From Chinchilla lanigera (lineage: Eukaryota; Chordata; Mammalia; Rodentia; Chinchillidae), in contig NW_004955470.1 in assembly GCF_000276665.1 (NCBI RefSeq), positions 3,217,997-3,281,996 on the forward strand: a stretch of DNA of 64,000 nt. Direction: 5' to 3'. The position numbers were made by a program, and so were the translations under genes. A model generated the notes under the pieces. It had not been told where the DNA came from. It ran no database searches and was given only the letters and a program-made list of their open reading frames with translations. Positions 34,781-63,590 of this stretch are shown piece by piece (position 1 is the first letter of the stretch; each line of letters opens with the position of its first letter).

Positions 34781-36283
34781 AAAAGGTTCCTTAAAAATAT
34801 CTTACAGAGATTAAATCAGACCAAACTCCTGTTTTACAAGTGAGAAGACTGAGAGCCAGAAAAATGTATTCTCTTCTTCTGATTCTCCAGTTAGCCTTTC
34901 AAGATTCTGTTCAGCCATCCACCCAGAAGCTTCCCTGACTACATCCTGCAGTCATTAACCCCAAATATTTACTGTATTAGGTGCCACTCCTTGTGCTAGG
35001 CACTTGGGATTCTCCAGCACAGGACTGAGACAGAACTCCCTGCCCTCGACTAGTTTACATTCTAGCAGGGGAACAGGCAATAAACAGTAAGTGTAATACT
35101 TAAGTCATTCTGCATGTGAAAGGCTGGAGGAGAATAGAAAAGGTCTATGAACATCAGGAGCATCTGAGAGCAGGGGTGGTCGGGTTTGTGATTTTTAAAT
35201 AGTTTGGTAGGCTTCATGGAGAAGGGACAATTGACAAAAACTTCCAGAAGGTGAGGAAGTTGGCCAGGCAGGTATCTGGGAAAAGAGGATGCAAGGCAGG
35301 GGGTCCACCAGTGCAAATGCAGTTAGGCAGCCCATGCTTGGTGAGCTCAAGACAGGCTGAGCAGGCCTAGAGAGAGGTGGAGGGGAGCAGGTCATGCCCA
35401 ACGCTCCGGTCACTGCAGGGGCTGAGGCCACTGAAGGATCTGAGCAGAGCAGTAATACGCTTTGACTTCTCATCTCAAAAATCCACTCACTCTGGCTGCT
35501 GCACTGAGGCCAGAACATGGTAGAAGAGCTCAGAAACCTGGCAGGGGCTGCTACAGTAACTCAGGTAAGAGGTGATGACTGCTTCCCTGGGGGTAGAAGT
35601 AGGACAAGATTGGCTGAGAGATTGGGTGAAGTATATACATCAGAACGTATCTGAGGCTTTTTGCTTTTGTTTCCTTTATTCAAGTCTAAGCTACATAGTC
35701 ACGTTCATATTCCAGTTCATCACACTGTGTCATCCTTACTCTTTTCCCACGCCTTAGTTTGCACTAAGTTCTCTGAAAGCAGACACAGTGCTTTATCCAC
35801 CTCTACTTTTCAGTGCCTATGGCAGAATCTGATGCTGTTTGGAATGAATAAATAAATAGTAGGTATGGCACAAGTGAACTCGCATGGTATTCACCACTGT
35901 CTTTATCATCTCCCTACTAAGACACTCTCTGCCTGAAGGATAAAAGTCCACTTGCTGATCTCTGCAGAGAAGCTAGGTCAGCTGTATTCTCACCTGGAGT
36001 ATCTCATGAACAACAATCTGCTTGGTAGGTCATTCAGGTTGCAGGCGGCATTCATTCCCTTGTGGTTATAGGACAGAGGGTTCCCCTTTTAGATGGCTGC
36101 TGGGCAGAGGTTTCCTGCCATTCCTAGGGGTCACCTGCAGTTCTGTGCTGTGTGAACGAACACCTTTGAGATGTCCACTTACTTCATTAAACTGCCAGGA
36201 GAGTCTTCACTCTGTTAAAAATTTTGTGCAGCATAAAGTAATCACAGATCTGACATCTCACCATCTTTGCTTCATTCTGTTAG

Positions 36284-37210
36284 NNNNNNNNNNNNNNNNN
36301 NNNNNNNNNNNNNNNNNNNNNNNNNNNNNNNNNNNNNNNNNNNNNNNNNNNNNNNNNNNNNNNNNNNNNNNNNNNNNNNNNNNNNNNNNNNNNNNNNNNN
36401 NNNNNNNNNNNNNNNNNNNNNNNNNNNNNNNNNNNNNNNNNNNNNNNNNNNNNNNNNNNNNNNNNNNNNNNNNNNNNNNNNNNNNNNNNNNNNNNNNNNN
36501 NNNNNNNNNNNNNNNNNNNNNNNNNNNNNNNNNNNNNNNNNNNNNNNNNNNNNNNNNNNNNNNNNNNNNNNNNNNNNNNNNNNNNNNNNNNNNNNNNNNN
36601 NNNNNNNNNNNNNNNNNNNNNNNNNNNNNNNNNNNNNNNNNNNNNNNNNNNNNNNNNNNNNNNNNNNNNNNNNNNNNNNNNNNNNNNNNNNNNNNNNNNN
36701 NNNNNNNNNNNNNNNNNNNNNNNNNNNNNNNNNNNNNNNNNNNNNNNNNNNNNNNNNNNNNNNNNNNNNNNNNNNNNNNNNNNNNNNNNNNNNNNNNNNN
36801 NNNNNNNNNNNNNNNNNNNNNNNNNNNNNNNNNNNNNNNNNNNNNNNNNNNNNNNNNNNNNNNNNNNNNNNNNNNNNNNNNNNNNNNNNNNNNNNNNNNN
36901 NNNNNNNNNNNNNNNNNNNNNNNNNNNNNNNNNNNNNNNNNNNNNNNNNNNNNNNNNNNNNNNNNNNNNNNNNNNNNNNNNNNNNNNNNNNNNNNNNNNN
37001 NNNNNNNNNNNNNNNNNNNNNNNNNNNNNNNNNNNNNNNNNNNNNNNNNNNNNNNNNNNNNNNNNNNNNNNNNNNNNNNNNNNNNNNNNNNNNNNNNNNN
37101 NNNNNNNNNNNNNNNNNNNNNNNNNNNNNNNNNNNNNNNNNNNNNNNNNNNNNNNNNNNNNNNNNNNNNNNNNNNNNNNNNNNNNNNNNNNNNNNNNNNN
37201 NNNNNNNNNN
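36284..37210. other. Assembly gap (927 N)
   Basis: A 927-base run of Ns ending 78 bases before the MTLN ATG. It hides the MTLN promoter and most of its 5' UTR. The long open frames that span it are artefacts. Confidence 0.99.
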
Positions 37211-37578
37211 GCGCCCGGCTTGTAAACACTCTGCGCCGTTTGACCCCGGCGCCGCGCCGTAGGCCACGCTGCGCGCCCGGCGGCTGCGATGGCGGATGTG
37301 TCGGAGAGGACGCTGCAGGTGTCCGTGCTGGTGGCGTTCGCCTCCGGAGTGCTCGTGGGCTGGCAGGCAAACCGGTTGCGGAGGCGCTACCTGGACTGGA
37401 GGAAACGGAGGCTGCAGGACAAGCTGGCCACGACGCAGAAGAAGCTGGACCTGGCCTGAGAGTAGGCGCCGTGGGGCCGAGCTTCGCGATGCGGGCGCGC
37501 GAGCCCCGTTCCCGGGCGGGTCTGAGCCGGGCCGCCCTCACCCCCGCATCTGCCTGCGCGGCGCTTCCCGGAGCGCGG
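37211..37578 (+). other. MTLN: MTLN exon 1 (UTR plus complete ORF), 5' end hidden by gap
   Basis: GC- and CpG-rich sequence from the end of the gap through the MTLN ORF. A strong donor, GCGCGG|GTGAGA, at 37578/37579 would end the exon 119 bases after the stop. The upstream boundary is unknown. The donor choice is inference; no transcript was available. Confidence 0.5.
37289..37459 (+). CDS. MTLN: MTLN mitoregulin (56-residue mitochondrial microprotein)
   Basis: A complete ORF of 56 codons starting at ATG 37289 with a good context (GGCTGCGATGG) and ending TGA at 37457-37459. The protein has a short polar N-terminus (MADVSERTLQ), a single hydrophobic segment at about residues 11-26 (VSVLVAFASGVLVGWQ), then a highly basic tail (RRRYLDWRKRRLQDK) ending KKLDLA. 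This matches mitoregulin in length, layout and sequence as I recall it. Mitoregulin is an inner-mitochondrial-membrane microprotein, binds cardiolipin, and is tied to fatty-acid oxidation and respiratory complex assembly. The human locus was first filed as a non-coding RNA, and there it also lies beside NPHP1 on the same strand, as here. Confidence 0.95.
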   Translation: MADVSERTLQVSVLVAFASGVLVGWQANRLRRRYLDWRKRRLQDKLATTQKKLDLA

Positions 37579-38125
37579 GTGAGACGCACCGACCGTGGCC
37601 CCTAAGGGGAGACTTTGGGATCGGGCGGTGCCTAGAAAGTGGAAGTGCTTTTCTCTAATAACTTCTTCTTCGGTATTAACTGTGTAGTTCACTGCGGTTG
37701 TTTAATGGGAATGCTTTACCGTGGGCAATGTAGTTGCACCGTGATAGCGTTTATCTTCAAAATTGGAAATACTGAAAAGCACCAAGTCAAAAAAAAAAAA
37801 AATCGTGAACGTGTTTCTGGCACTTCCCTGCCCAGCATCATTCCTTTTGGTAACATCCCTGTAGTGCATCTTGGCGTTGAAGGTTTGTAAACTCCGCCCC
37901 GAATTCTTGGGTGGTTGTTGGCCTGATAAAGTAAAAAGAACTTTGGCCTGGGCGTCAGAAACCTTGCGTCCAGGAATAGTTTTTTTCATCAGAGTTTCGC
38001 CCCATCACTTTTCAGGGCCTCGGTTTTCTTGTCTGTAATACCAGATCTTATGGTCCGTGGCTTATACACTAATTCGAAGTTAAAGATTATGTATTCCTAA
38101 TTTTCTTTTCTTCTGTTTCCCACAG

Positions 38126-38225
38126 CTTGTCGACGATGGCTGTAAAGCACTGGAAAGAAATAATTTCTTACTGCACTTTATGAGTCTATTTTTAAAATAA
38201 AAAATTGAAACATCTTTGGACATTT
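38126..38225 (+). other. MTLN: Probable MTLN 3' non-coding exon with poly(A) signal
   Basis: After a pyrimidine tract, TTCTTCTGTTTCCCACAG ends at 38125 and gives a strong acceptor. About 70 bases later AATAAA occurs at 38196-38201. Since the ORF lies wholly in exon 1, this would be a 3' UTR exon. The cleavage site is estimated. Confidence 0.5.
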
Positions 38226-40028
38226 TCCAAAGGGAAAGGAGTGTTGCTTGTCATTACTGCATCGGGAGATCTAGATTCTTAAAGCTGATGTTTGTGGTTT
38301 TGAGCAGCTGTCATCTTTCCTGTGGAATCTGTGCCAGTTGCTTGGGACAGTGACAAGGCCGAGCTAGCAATGGGACCATTAGGTCGTGTTACTGAGCCTG
38401 TTGAGGGAAGCAAGGTGGTGTGTACCATAACTGAAGTAAGGGTGGTATGTGTACAAACAAGTGCAGAATGTAAGTTTTATTGGCTAAAATCTCTTCTGTG
38501 TCATGAAATATATATGTGTAGGAGAAACCCTCTTGAATAGAGAGATCAGGGATAAATCCCAACCATTCTTAAGACTGAGTGATCAAGACCCTGGTTAATT
38601 TTGATTTGCAAGGGGTGTTTTCTGACAAACTGTCCTTGCTATAAAGATTGTGTATCTCAGCTCTGTGTTAATGAAAGACGATTTGGGAAAGCTATTTCTG
38701 CAGAAAGCCTCCCTTTCACTTCCCATTTTACAAGGGCTGCTATGCCTTACTATTTCCACCTTTGTCTTCATTCAGTCTGTGAATGCAGAAGGTGAGGACT
38801 GAAATGATGGTTCTTAGAGCTCCATCCCATCTGGGCCACAGTTTCCTGAAGTTTCCTACTCACCTTCACTCAGTGAGGCTCAGAAAATTGAGGCTTTTTT
38901 AAATGGGGTAGGTTGCTGGAGGCACATGTCCTCAGTGTGGGAATATGCTGGAGGAAGCATGTGGGTTCTGATTTGTTGGTCTAGTTCTGCCTCCTTGGGC
39001 CTGTTCTGCGGTCACCTTCCTGTTGGACCTGATTTTTCCAATGTAGATTCTCATCTATGCATGTCTCCCTGACACACTCCCCCAGTCCTGGGCATGTACT
39101 GCTCATTCCCAAGAGTCTTATCATATAGGATCGTCAGCCGCTCCTTGTTTTCTTCTGACTACTTTATGCCATGCTCATATATCCCCAGTCAGTGGTGAGC
39201 AGTTTTCCTTGACATTACCTGTCACCTTTTCTACCTTTACCCCATTTAAGTGTTGGGTATTTCCCTCAGAAAATGCTCTCTCATGTGGAGATGGTACTCC
39301 TTTTTACGCAAATTGAAAACAGGAGATTTGGAGCCAGGAGTCACAGTGACAGTTTGATACCCTGGAAATGACGTGCTTTGGCTTGTTGAAATGCATGCCT
39401 CACTCCCGTTTGTCACTGCCATTTAGTCTTGGTTGGCCCACTTCTGCTTCTCTACCCTCCCCTTTTTGTGCCCCATATGGGCTTCCCAGACCACCTGCTT
39501 CATCCCACATTGCTTCTGCCATGCCCTGGACCTTGTCTTCAAAGGCTTGGACTTGATCATCACATTGAGCTTGGCCTCTTTAAACAAGTAAGCACACTGC
39601 TTAAGGAGAGCCGATATCTTCCATGTCTACATCTGCCTACTTTGGAGGCCACTGATCATGCTACTCCCAGTTCTCATCACTCATCCTGGGCCTCCTGATC
39701 ACAGTAGATTTCATCTCCATTTCTATAATCAACTTTATCACTGCTCTTGCTCTCATTTTGGCCACCAAACTTACCAGAGAAGGACACTTTACCTGTCTCA
39801 CATGGCCCAGTACAAGGTGGGTTCCACTGTGACTATCTTTCTATTTTTTCAGCGTGCTTCTCTATATTCCTTGGCTTCCCAATTTATACCTCTCATTCCT
39901 CAAAGATCACTTGCCACCATATAAGGTGAAAGCTATGAAGTGAGAATTCCCACGTCTCTCAATACCTGCGTTTTCAATAGGGCTGCCCATTATGATCACC
40001 TAAGGACACTTAAAAAACCAATCACCTT

Positions 40029-40190
40029 GCCAGGCATGGTGGCATCCACCTATAATCCCAGCAATCTGGGAGGCTGAGCCAGGAGGATCAAGTTCTAGCC
40101 CAGCCTGGGCAATTTAGGCCCTGTGACAAAAAAAATATAAAAAGGCTGGAGATACAGCTCAGTGCAAAGCCCCTGGGTTTAATTTCCAGT
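40029..40190 (+). mobile_element. B1-dID composite SINE
   Basis: GCCAGGCATGGTGGCATCCA ... AAAAGGCTGGAGATACAGCTC ... TTTAATTTCCAGTATCCC. Confidence 0.75.
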
Positions 40191-40214
40191 ATCCCACCAC
40201 CATCACACACAAAA

Positions 40215-40393
40215 GCATGTGGCACATGCCTGTAATCCTAACTAATCAGAAGGACAATGCCAGAGTATCAAAAGTTCAAGACTAGCTGGGCTAACACAGT
40301 GAGACCCTGTCTCAAAAGTAAAGGGCTGGGGGTGTAGCTCAGTCATAGAACATCACATTAGGCTTTGGGTGCAATCCCTAATATGAAAACAAA
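40215..40393 (+). mobile_element. B1-dID composite SINE
   Basis: CATGTGGCACATGCCTGTAA ... GAGACCCTGTCTCAAAAG then GGGCTGGGGGTGTAGCTCAG. Confidence 0.7.
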
Positions 40394-40597
40394 ACACTTC
40401 AAAAACAATCAATCACTGTGTGCCACTCCCTAGAGATTTTGGGTGACATAGCTGGAGTACAGCCTGGGCATTAGGATTTTTAACCACTTAACAGTTTACC
40501 CTGGGTGTAACTCTGGCAGTGCCTTTGTTTATGTATTGACTATCCAGAGTGTTTCTTGGGCAGGTATCATTTCAACCAATTGATTCTTGTGTTGTTT

Positions 40598-40626
40598 GTG
40601 CTCACTTCAGCAGCACATATACTAAA
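40598..40626 (+). pseudogene. Truncated U6 snRNA retrocopy with target-site duplication
   Basis: Twenty-nine bases begin GTGCTCACTTCAGCAGCAC and continue through ACATATACTAAA, the 5' end of U6 snRNA with two changes (U6 has GCTTCGGC). It is flanked by the 13-base direct repeat GATTCTTGTGTTG at 40582-40594 and 40627-40639, as expected for L1-mediated insertion. The rest of U6 is absent. Confidence 0.85.
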
Positions 40627-40718
40627 GATTCTTGTGTTGAATAAATTTGATAAAATTGTCATTTTTATATTTCCTGTTATAAACAACCAAAATATGCAAT
40701 TTTTGGTTATCCTGGGGT

Positions 40719-40750
40719 TTTTTTGTTTGTTTGTTTGTTTGTTTGTTTGT
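40719..40750. repeat. (TTTG)n
   Basis: Seven-plus units of TTTG adjoining a B1. Confidence 0.9.
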
Positions 40751-40899
40751 TTTTTTCTTTTTTGAGGCAGGGTCTCCCTATGCAGGTCAGGATGGCCTTA
40801 AGCTCACTTGTAGCCCAGGCAGGTCTTGAACTCACAACGATCTTCCTGCCTTAGCCTCCCAAGTGCTGGGATTACAGGCTGCACCGTCACGCCTGGCAT
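40751..40899 (-). mobile_element. B1 SINE preceded by (TTTG)n
   Basis: Antisense B1 (GAGGCAGGGTCTCCCTATGC ... CCGTCACGCCTGGCA). The A-tail of the minus-strand copy has become (TTTG)n at 40719-40750. Confidence 0.85.
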
Positions 40900-41340
40900 A
40901 GTTATCCTGTATTTAAATAATTGGACTGGTAGGTGGTTAGGGCTCTTAAGATGATTGTTGCCCAGTTGAGGTTGAAACCCATGGTTTTTGTTAAGAAATT
41001 TTTGTGGTTTTATTTTAGCATAAGAAAGAAACCAATGTGAACGAAGCAGTATTTGAGTGGTAAGGCAGCTGCTTTCCCCTTCACATCTTTGGGTTACTAT
41101 AGCAACCCTGTCAGTGTATTAAAAATAATAATAAAAGGGAAAGCTTTTGCATTATTTAAGTCTTTCCAAGGCATGCACTGCTACAACACAGACTTCTCCC
41201 GTCAAATGCAACTACTGTAGCATCCAAACATCATGCACAACACTGCGGTGGCGGCAGCGTGCTGCACCACTTCCACCACAGCCCTGCTCACTTGTATGTG
41301 ATATTTGGAGCCTCTGGAGGAGTGCCTGGCTGGCAGGAGG

Positions 41341-41690
41341 TCAGCAGAAGCTGTGCAGGGCAAGCCCGAGCATACCATAGTAGGAACATCTGGTGGAACC
41401 ACATGATGGGGTCTTCATTGGCCTTGAGCTGGCCCACACCATGCTGATGCAGCTATCTGGCGGAGGCTGATGGTCCAACGCCATGATGCTGTGCTGGATT
41501 TTCAGGAATGGAGGCTAGACAACTTCTCCACAATGCAGCTTTCCCCTGGAACTACTGTCCTTCCCACATAAGGCATGATGGGTGGATCAACGCAAATTGA
41601 GCCTAGTTGTATTCTGCCCTTATCAAATAACTGGTAATAATGTTGAACAAAGCTGAATTCAATCTGCTCCCAAATTATCTTGTCTCCCAT
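41341..41690 (-). pseudogene. NUTF2: NUTF2 (nuclear transport factor 2) processed pseudogene
   Basis: Reading the minus strand from ATG 41690, the frame opens MGDKIIWEQIEFSFVQHYYQ, then LFDKGRIQLGS and IVEKLSSL, recognisably NTF2 (a 127-residue Ran-GDP import carrier). It is intronless. A stop occurs at about residue 63, after which the homology continues in other frames (DHQPPPDSCIS, then FHQMFLL). A deletion removes part of the C-terminal strand before the terminal LALH-like motif and TGA at 41343-41341. The frameshifts, stop and lack of introns make it a dead retrocopy. No clear poly(A) tail was found on the expected side. Confidence 0.85.
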
Positions 41691-43445
41691 TCTGGAGTGT
41701 CACCCGGTATCACTGAAAACCATGTGGGCTCTGGAAGGAGCCAGGTGCAATTGCCCATCCCTGGGTCTTCGCAGAAGAATGGCAGGCCAAGGGCCTAGGG
41801 TCTGCCCACTGTATCTGGTCTGCAGAGGTGGCAAGATTCAAGCAAGCCAGGCCAAATGCAGCAGAGCCCTAAAAGCCCCATTCAATGGTCAGAACCAGAA
41901 AAAAAGAAGTCTGGCCACAGCGCAGGCCCCAACACAGGCCAGCACACCAACCATGGTACTGTACGGTCCAGATAGACACCTGTCTGGCTCTCAGCATTCT
42001 CCACGGCTGCCGCCTCCAAGGACTGGCAGGAGGCCTGAAACCCATTGTTTCTGAGGCTCTGTCTCGTTCATTGTTCCTTATCAGGAGAGTCACAGGGGCC
42101 CCCTTGCAGGCTGACCTCTCTCTGGCCTTGGTTGTGTTCTGTACTCTCTCCCGTTCCCAATTCCCTCCCAGGACCTTGACCCCCAGTGCATTGTCTAGCA
42201 TCTGCACTCTCTTCCTGTTTAGCCTCTAGTTAAGAACACACAGGTCTTGACTTAAAATCCCAATGAGAATGAGCAAACTATAACCACAGACAATATAGCA
42301 TCTTATAAACATGATGTTGAAAGTACACAAGAAACCAGCATACATTGCATGACTCCATCATATAGTCCAAAAGGAAACAAAACAAGTTGGGGTCGTTATA
42401 ACCTAGGATAAGTCCAAGAGATGGAGGGTGGGAGAAGGAGGGAAAGAGAACTGAAAAACAATTAAGATGTGTTATTTACATGTACCATTTCTCTATGTGA
42501 TCATTATGTGTTGCAAACATAGGGAGAATTTACCTTTGGTGGTTGCAGTAGGGGGTGCTAGGAACTAGGAGAAGACTTAGGGTGCATGCAACATTCTATT
42601 TCTTAATCTAGATGCTGTTATGTGCAGTGTGTCCAGCACGTGGGAGTACAGTGAGCTGTACCTTTATGGTCTGTGTGTTTTTCTCAATGTATATAGTTGA
42701 ACAAATACATAAACGACAGTTCAGCCTGTCCTGTATTATTACGTGCTGTACTGCACGACACTCGTTTATGTTAATGTGGCCCACCATTTTGGAGATGAGC
42801 TTGGACGTCATCACTCACTGCCAAGCGTAATTCTGCTGTAGTGCTGTTTGGGAAGTGCATTTACAGGCTGGCGTCCCTCTTGGGGAAAGATTACCGCCTT
42901 CCTGAGGGTCCGTGTAAACTGAAGCTCATAAGAACTCGTAATCTGCTCACAGACTTGCTGTAGGAGGAATCACCACCACGACCCTACAGAAGTCAGAATG
43001 GACAACGTTCAGAATGAAGTGAAACATCAGAATGAAGCGAAACATCAGGAGTACCCCAAACGGCAGAGTAAACAACTGCCTTTTTAAGTGAGATATGCAA
43101 CAAATCCATGCATCCTATGAGGGCCGTAAAGTTCTTGTAAGTAATGAAAGCGTTTAAGAGGCTCCAATTGTATCGTAAATTTAGTTTAGCAAAAGTGCCT
43201 CGAAGACCCAAATTGCATAAAACATAGTACCCCAAAAGGAACGTCATGTAATGTGGGATATGTAGTTTTGGATGCCGTGAGGCATTCCCCAAATCCTTCG
43301 GAATTGGTAAGGAAAAATAAAGCCCTGGGCAACGAGACCGAGCTGAGAGCTCAGGACGCGCAGGGTTAGGGTTTGATTGCCGAGAGACAGAGTTTGATGC
43401 CTCCCTGGCGCCAATCTCCTAGGCTGGGAGGCGGGCGCGCGACGA

Positions 43446-43453
43446 TGACGTCA
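43446..43453. promoter_or_regulatory. CRE palindrome TGACGTCA, NPHP1 promoter
   Basis: A perfect full-site CRE (TGACGTCA) lies 63 bases upstream of the NPHP1 ATG in GC-rich sequence. CREB/ATF binding is inferred from the motif. Confidence 0.6.
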
Positions 43454-43474
43454 TCTGCCCGCGCCAGCGCCTGG

Positions 43475-43488
43475 GTTTCCCTGGCAAC
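43475..43488. promoter_or_regulatory. RFX X-box upstream of NPHP1
   Basis: GTTTCCCTGGCAAC fits the RFX X-box (GTNRCC, 0-3 spacer, RGYAAC) except for T in place of the purine at position 4 of the left half; the right half GGCAAC is perfect. It ends 27 bases before the NPHP1 ATG. RFX2/RFX3 X-boxes are a hallmark of ciliary gene promoters, and nephrocystin-1 is a ciliary transition-zone protein. Confidence 0.65.
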
Positions 43489-43515
43489 CGGTGGGCCCAA
43501 GGCACAGCCTGAGAG

Positions 43516-61032
<17,517 letters not shown>

Positions 61033-61639
61033 GTGAGCTCCCAAGGACTGGGTTGGGGCGCACCGGGATGGTGGAAGGGCGTTTTGGTATGGGTAAAGCC
61101 TCATGGTACATACGTACTGCATGGAACAGTACCCTCTACTCCTCTCTCTCTGCCTGTCTCATCACACGTGTCCTGTATAATATGGTGCAGCCACCATGGT
61201 TCTGATGATGTAGGTCTCACCCCTGGCTCTTCTAGTGGCTAAGTGTGTAATGTTGGCAAATCAGTCACATCTACCCCATCTCAGCTTTGGATTGTTTTTC
61301 ACTTTTAAAAGGCACTGATGTATATCTTCTAGTGTTGTACACAGTTCAGATCTTAGGTGTACAGTGTCATGTTTTTGACACATGTACACACCTGTTATGA
61401 CCAACGCTGTCATCAAGATAGAGAGATTGTCATATGTTGTGTCTTTGTGTCCTTTTTCACTCAGCTTCTCCCTGCTTCCTGGGAGACTGCGTTTTGCACA
61501 GTACCAAACAAGTCTGAAGGGCATCTAGAAAATTAATTTATCTTTCACGAGGTACACCTTAAACAGTGCTTCAGTAGACATGTATAGCTCTAAACGCACA
61601 TACTAGAAAGAAGGAAGGTTTAAAATCAATGAGCTAAAC

Positions 61640-63590
61640 TACCAATTTAATAAAAATTGAAGCTAGAAAGAGAACAGTGAGTTAAAGCTGGAGAAAGGAG
61701 GAAATAATAAAGATAAGAGTAGTAATTCATGAAATTAAAAGCAAATAAAAGAAAAAAATTTTAAAAAATTGATTCTTGGAAGAGATTAATAAAATTGAAA
61801 GATGCCCACTAAGAGTGATCAAGAAATCTTTAAAAGAAAGAAAACAAGTTACCAGTATCTGACATAGAAAGAGAAACATTGTCACAGCTTCCACAGACAT
61901 TAACAGTAAGGGTATATTCTAAATTTTCTGCTAATAAATTTGACATTGATGAAACAGATAATTCAGTAAAACACATAATTTACTGAAATTGGCATAATAA
62001 GGCATAAAAAAGTTAAATAACCTCCATTAAAGAAATTAAAATTGTAATAAAAAAATCTTTCCATAAAGAAAACTCCAGGCCCACATATCTTTGGTAGTGA
62101 ATTCCTCCAAACATTTAAGGAAGGAATAACACCAATCTTATGCATCCTTTTCCAAAGAGTAGGTAAAGGGGAAATGCTTCCCGGCACATTTCATAAAGCC
62201 AGAAAAATGTGATACCAAAATATGACATAAAAAAATTTCAAGACCGGTATCCTTTATGGATATAGAAACTAAACCCTAGAAACTAAACCCTAGACAAAAT
62301 ATTATCTAATTAGATCTAGCAACATATAAAAAGGACAACATATCATAACTAGTTGGAATTTCTTTCAGGAATTCAAATGTATATACCTGTGTGTCCAACA
62401 TTTAACACCTGAAAATCAGTCATTGTAATTTATTATTAATAGGACAAAAAAGAAAACTCATGTGAACATCTCAATAGAGGTAGAAAAAGCATTCTATATA
62501 GTCTATAGAAAAACATTTCAGTGCTCATTCATGATCTTTTAAAAATTCTCTACAAACTAGGAATAAAGGGAACTTCCTCAAACTGTAAACAGAAATAAGA
62601 AAAATCTAAATTTGCATCATCACACTTAACAGTGAAACATTGAACCATTTTTCCCTATGATCAGAAACAAGTCAGGGATGTCTGAGAAATAAAAAGACTT
62701 GGTTTTTTAAATGAGCAAGAGACTTGGACTTCAAGAAAAGAAAACCAATAAGACTATAAAAGACACTGACCATATAATAAGTGATCAGGGAAATGCACAT
62801 TAAAACAGAGAGAGGGGCTGGGGATTTAGCTCAGTGGCACAGCGCCTGCCTGGCAAGAGCAAGGTCATGAGTTCGATTCCTGGTACTGGAAAAAAAATCC
62901 AAAAAAAAAAAAAAAAAAACACTGAGAGAGATCCAACTATATGCTGTGTAGGAAAAGGCACCTTAAATATAAAAATGTAGGTAGGTTAAAAGTAGGAGGA
63001 TGGAATAGGATACACCATTCAAAAGACATTAACATCCAAGTACTTATTACATAAAAGTGAGAGAGATCATTCATCAAGGAGACATAACAAGCCTGACTCT
63101 GTACACAGCCAACATCAGAGCTTCAGGGTACATGAAATAAGCGTGGAGAACTGAAAAGAGAAATAGTCCAAGCCACAATTATAGTTAGGAACGTTAATAC
63201 TTCTCTCTCAGTGATATAGACCAAACAGAAAATTAGTAAGGCTGTAAAAGAATCAAAAAAACATATCAGCTAATGAGATTGAATTGGTATTTGTACAATG
63301 CTTCACCTCAAAATAGTACAATATACTTTCTGTTATGTACATACGGAATATTCACAGAGACAAATGGGTGATCAGAAAACAAACCTCAACAAATTTGTAA
63401 GAGTTGAAACCCATAGGGTATAGGGTCTTTGAGCACATGGAAATAAATTAGACATCAATAACCAAAAGGTAAGTGAGAAAATCCTTAAATATCTGGACAT
63501 TAGTAAGTTTCTAAATAATCAATGGATTAAATGGGAAATCAGAATATATTTGGTACTGTACCAAAAATAAACATGCAACGTATAGCCGTG
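61640..63590 (+). mobile_element. Old L1 ORF2 region in NPHP1 intron 11
   Basis: TTGATTCTTGGAAGAGATTA, AGAGTGATCAAGAAATC, GAATTCCTCCAAACATTTAA and CACACTTAACAGTGAAACAT follow L1 ORF2 order with many stops. Confidence 0.7.
62814..62921 (+). mobile_element. Young tRNA-derived ID-like SINE
   Basis: GGGGCTGGGGATTTAGCTCAG ... GTTCGATTCCTGGTACTGG and long A tail, inserted in the L1 at 61640-63590; flanked by CAGAGAGAG and CTGAGAGAG. Confidence 0.85.

Larger units (their letters stand above)
20300..36283. other. Intergenic region between TPCN3 and MTLN
   Basis: No protein-coding gene is supported. Recognised pieces are MaLR-like LTRs, L1 fragments, B1/ID SINEs, an ERV2-like LTR, a DDE-transposase remnant, MIR (about 23100-23270) and an L2-like 3' end (about 35700-35860), each listed separately. 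21210-22650, 23620-25720, 27180-28030, 30080-31690 and 34790-35600 hold no feature I can name beyond short A-rich tracts and uncertain old repeats. Confidence 0.45.
38226..43400. other. Intergenic region between MTLN and NPHP1
   Basis: No functional gene seen. Named contents are two B1-dID SINEs (40029-40190 and 40215-40393), a U6 retrocopy (40598-40626), a B1 (40751-40899) and a NUTF2 processed pseudogene (41341-41690). 38230-40020 and 41700-43300 hold no recognised feature. Confidence 0.5.

Noticed and set aside
36022..37605. Very long open frames (331-527 codons) around 36.0-37.6 kb
   Set aside because: They are open only because they cross the 927-N gap. The real gene there is the 56-codon MTLN frame.
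62270..62297. AAACCCTAG repeat resembling a plant telomere unit
   Set aside because: Only a 15-base tandem pair in an L1; coincidence.
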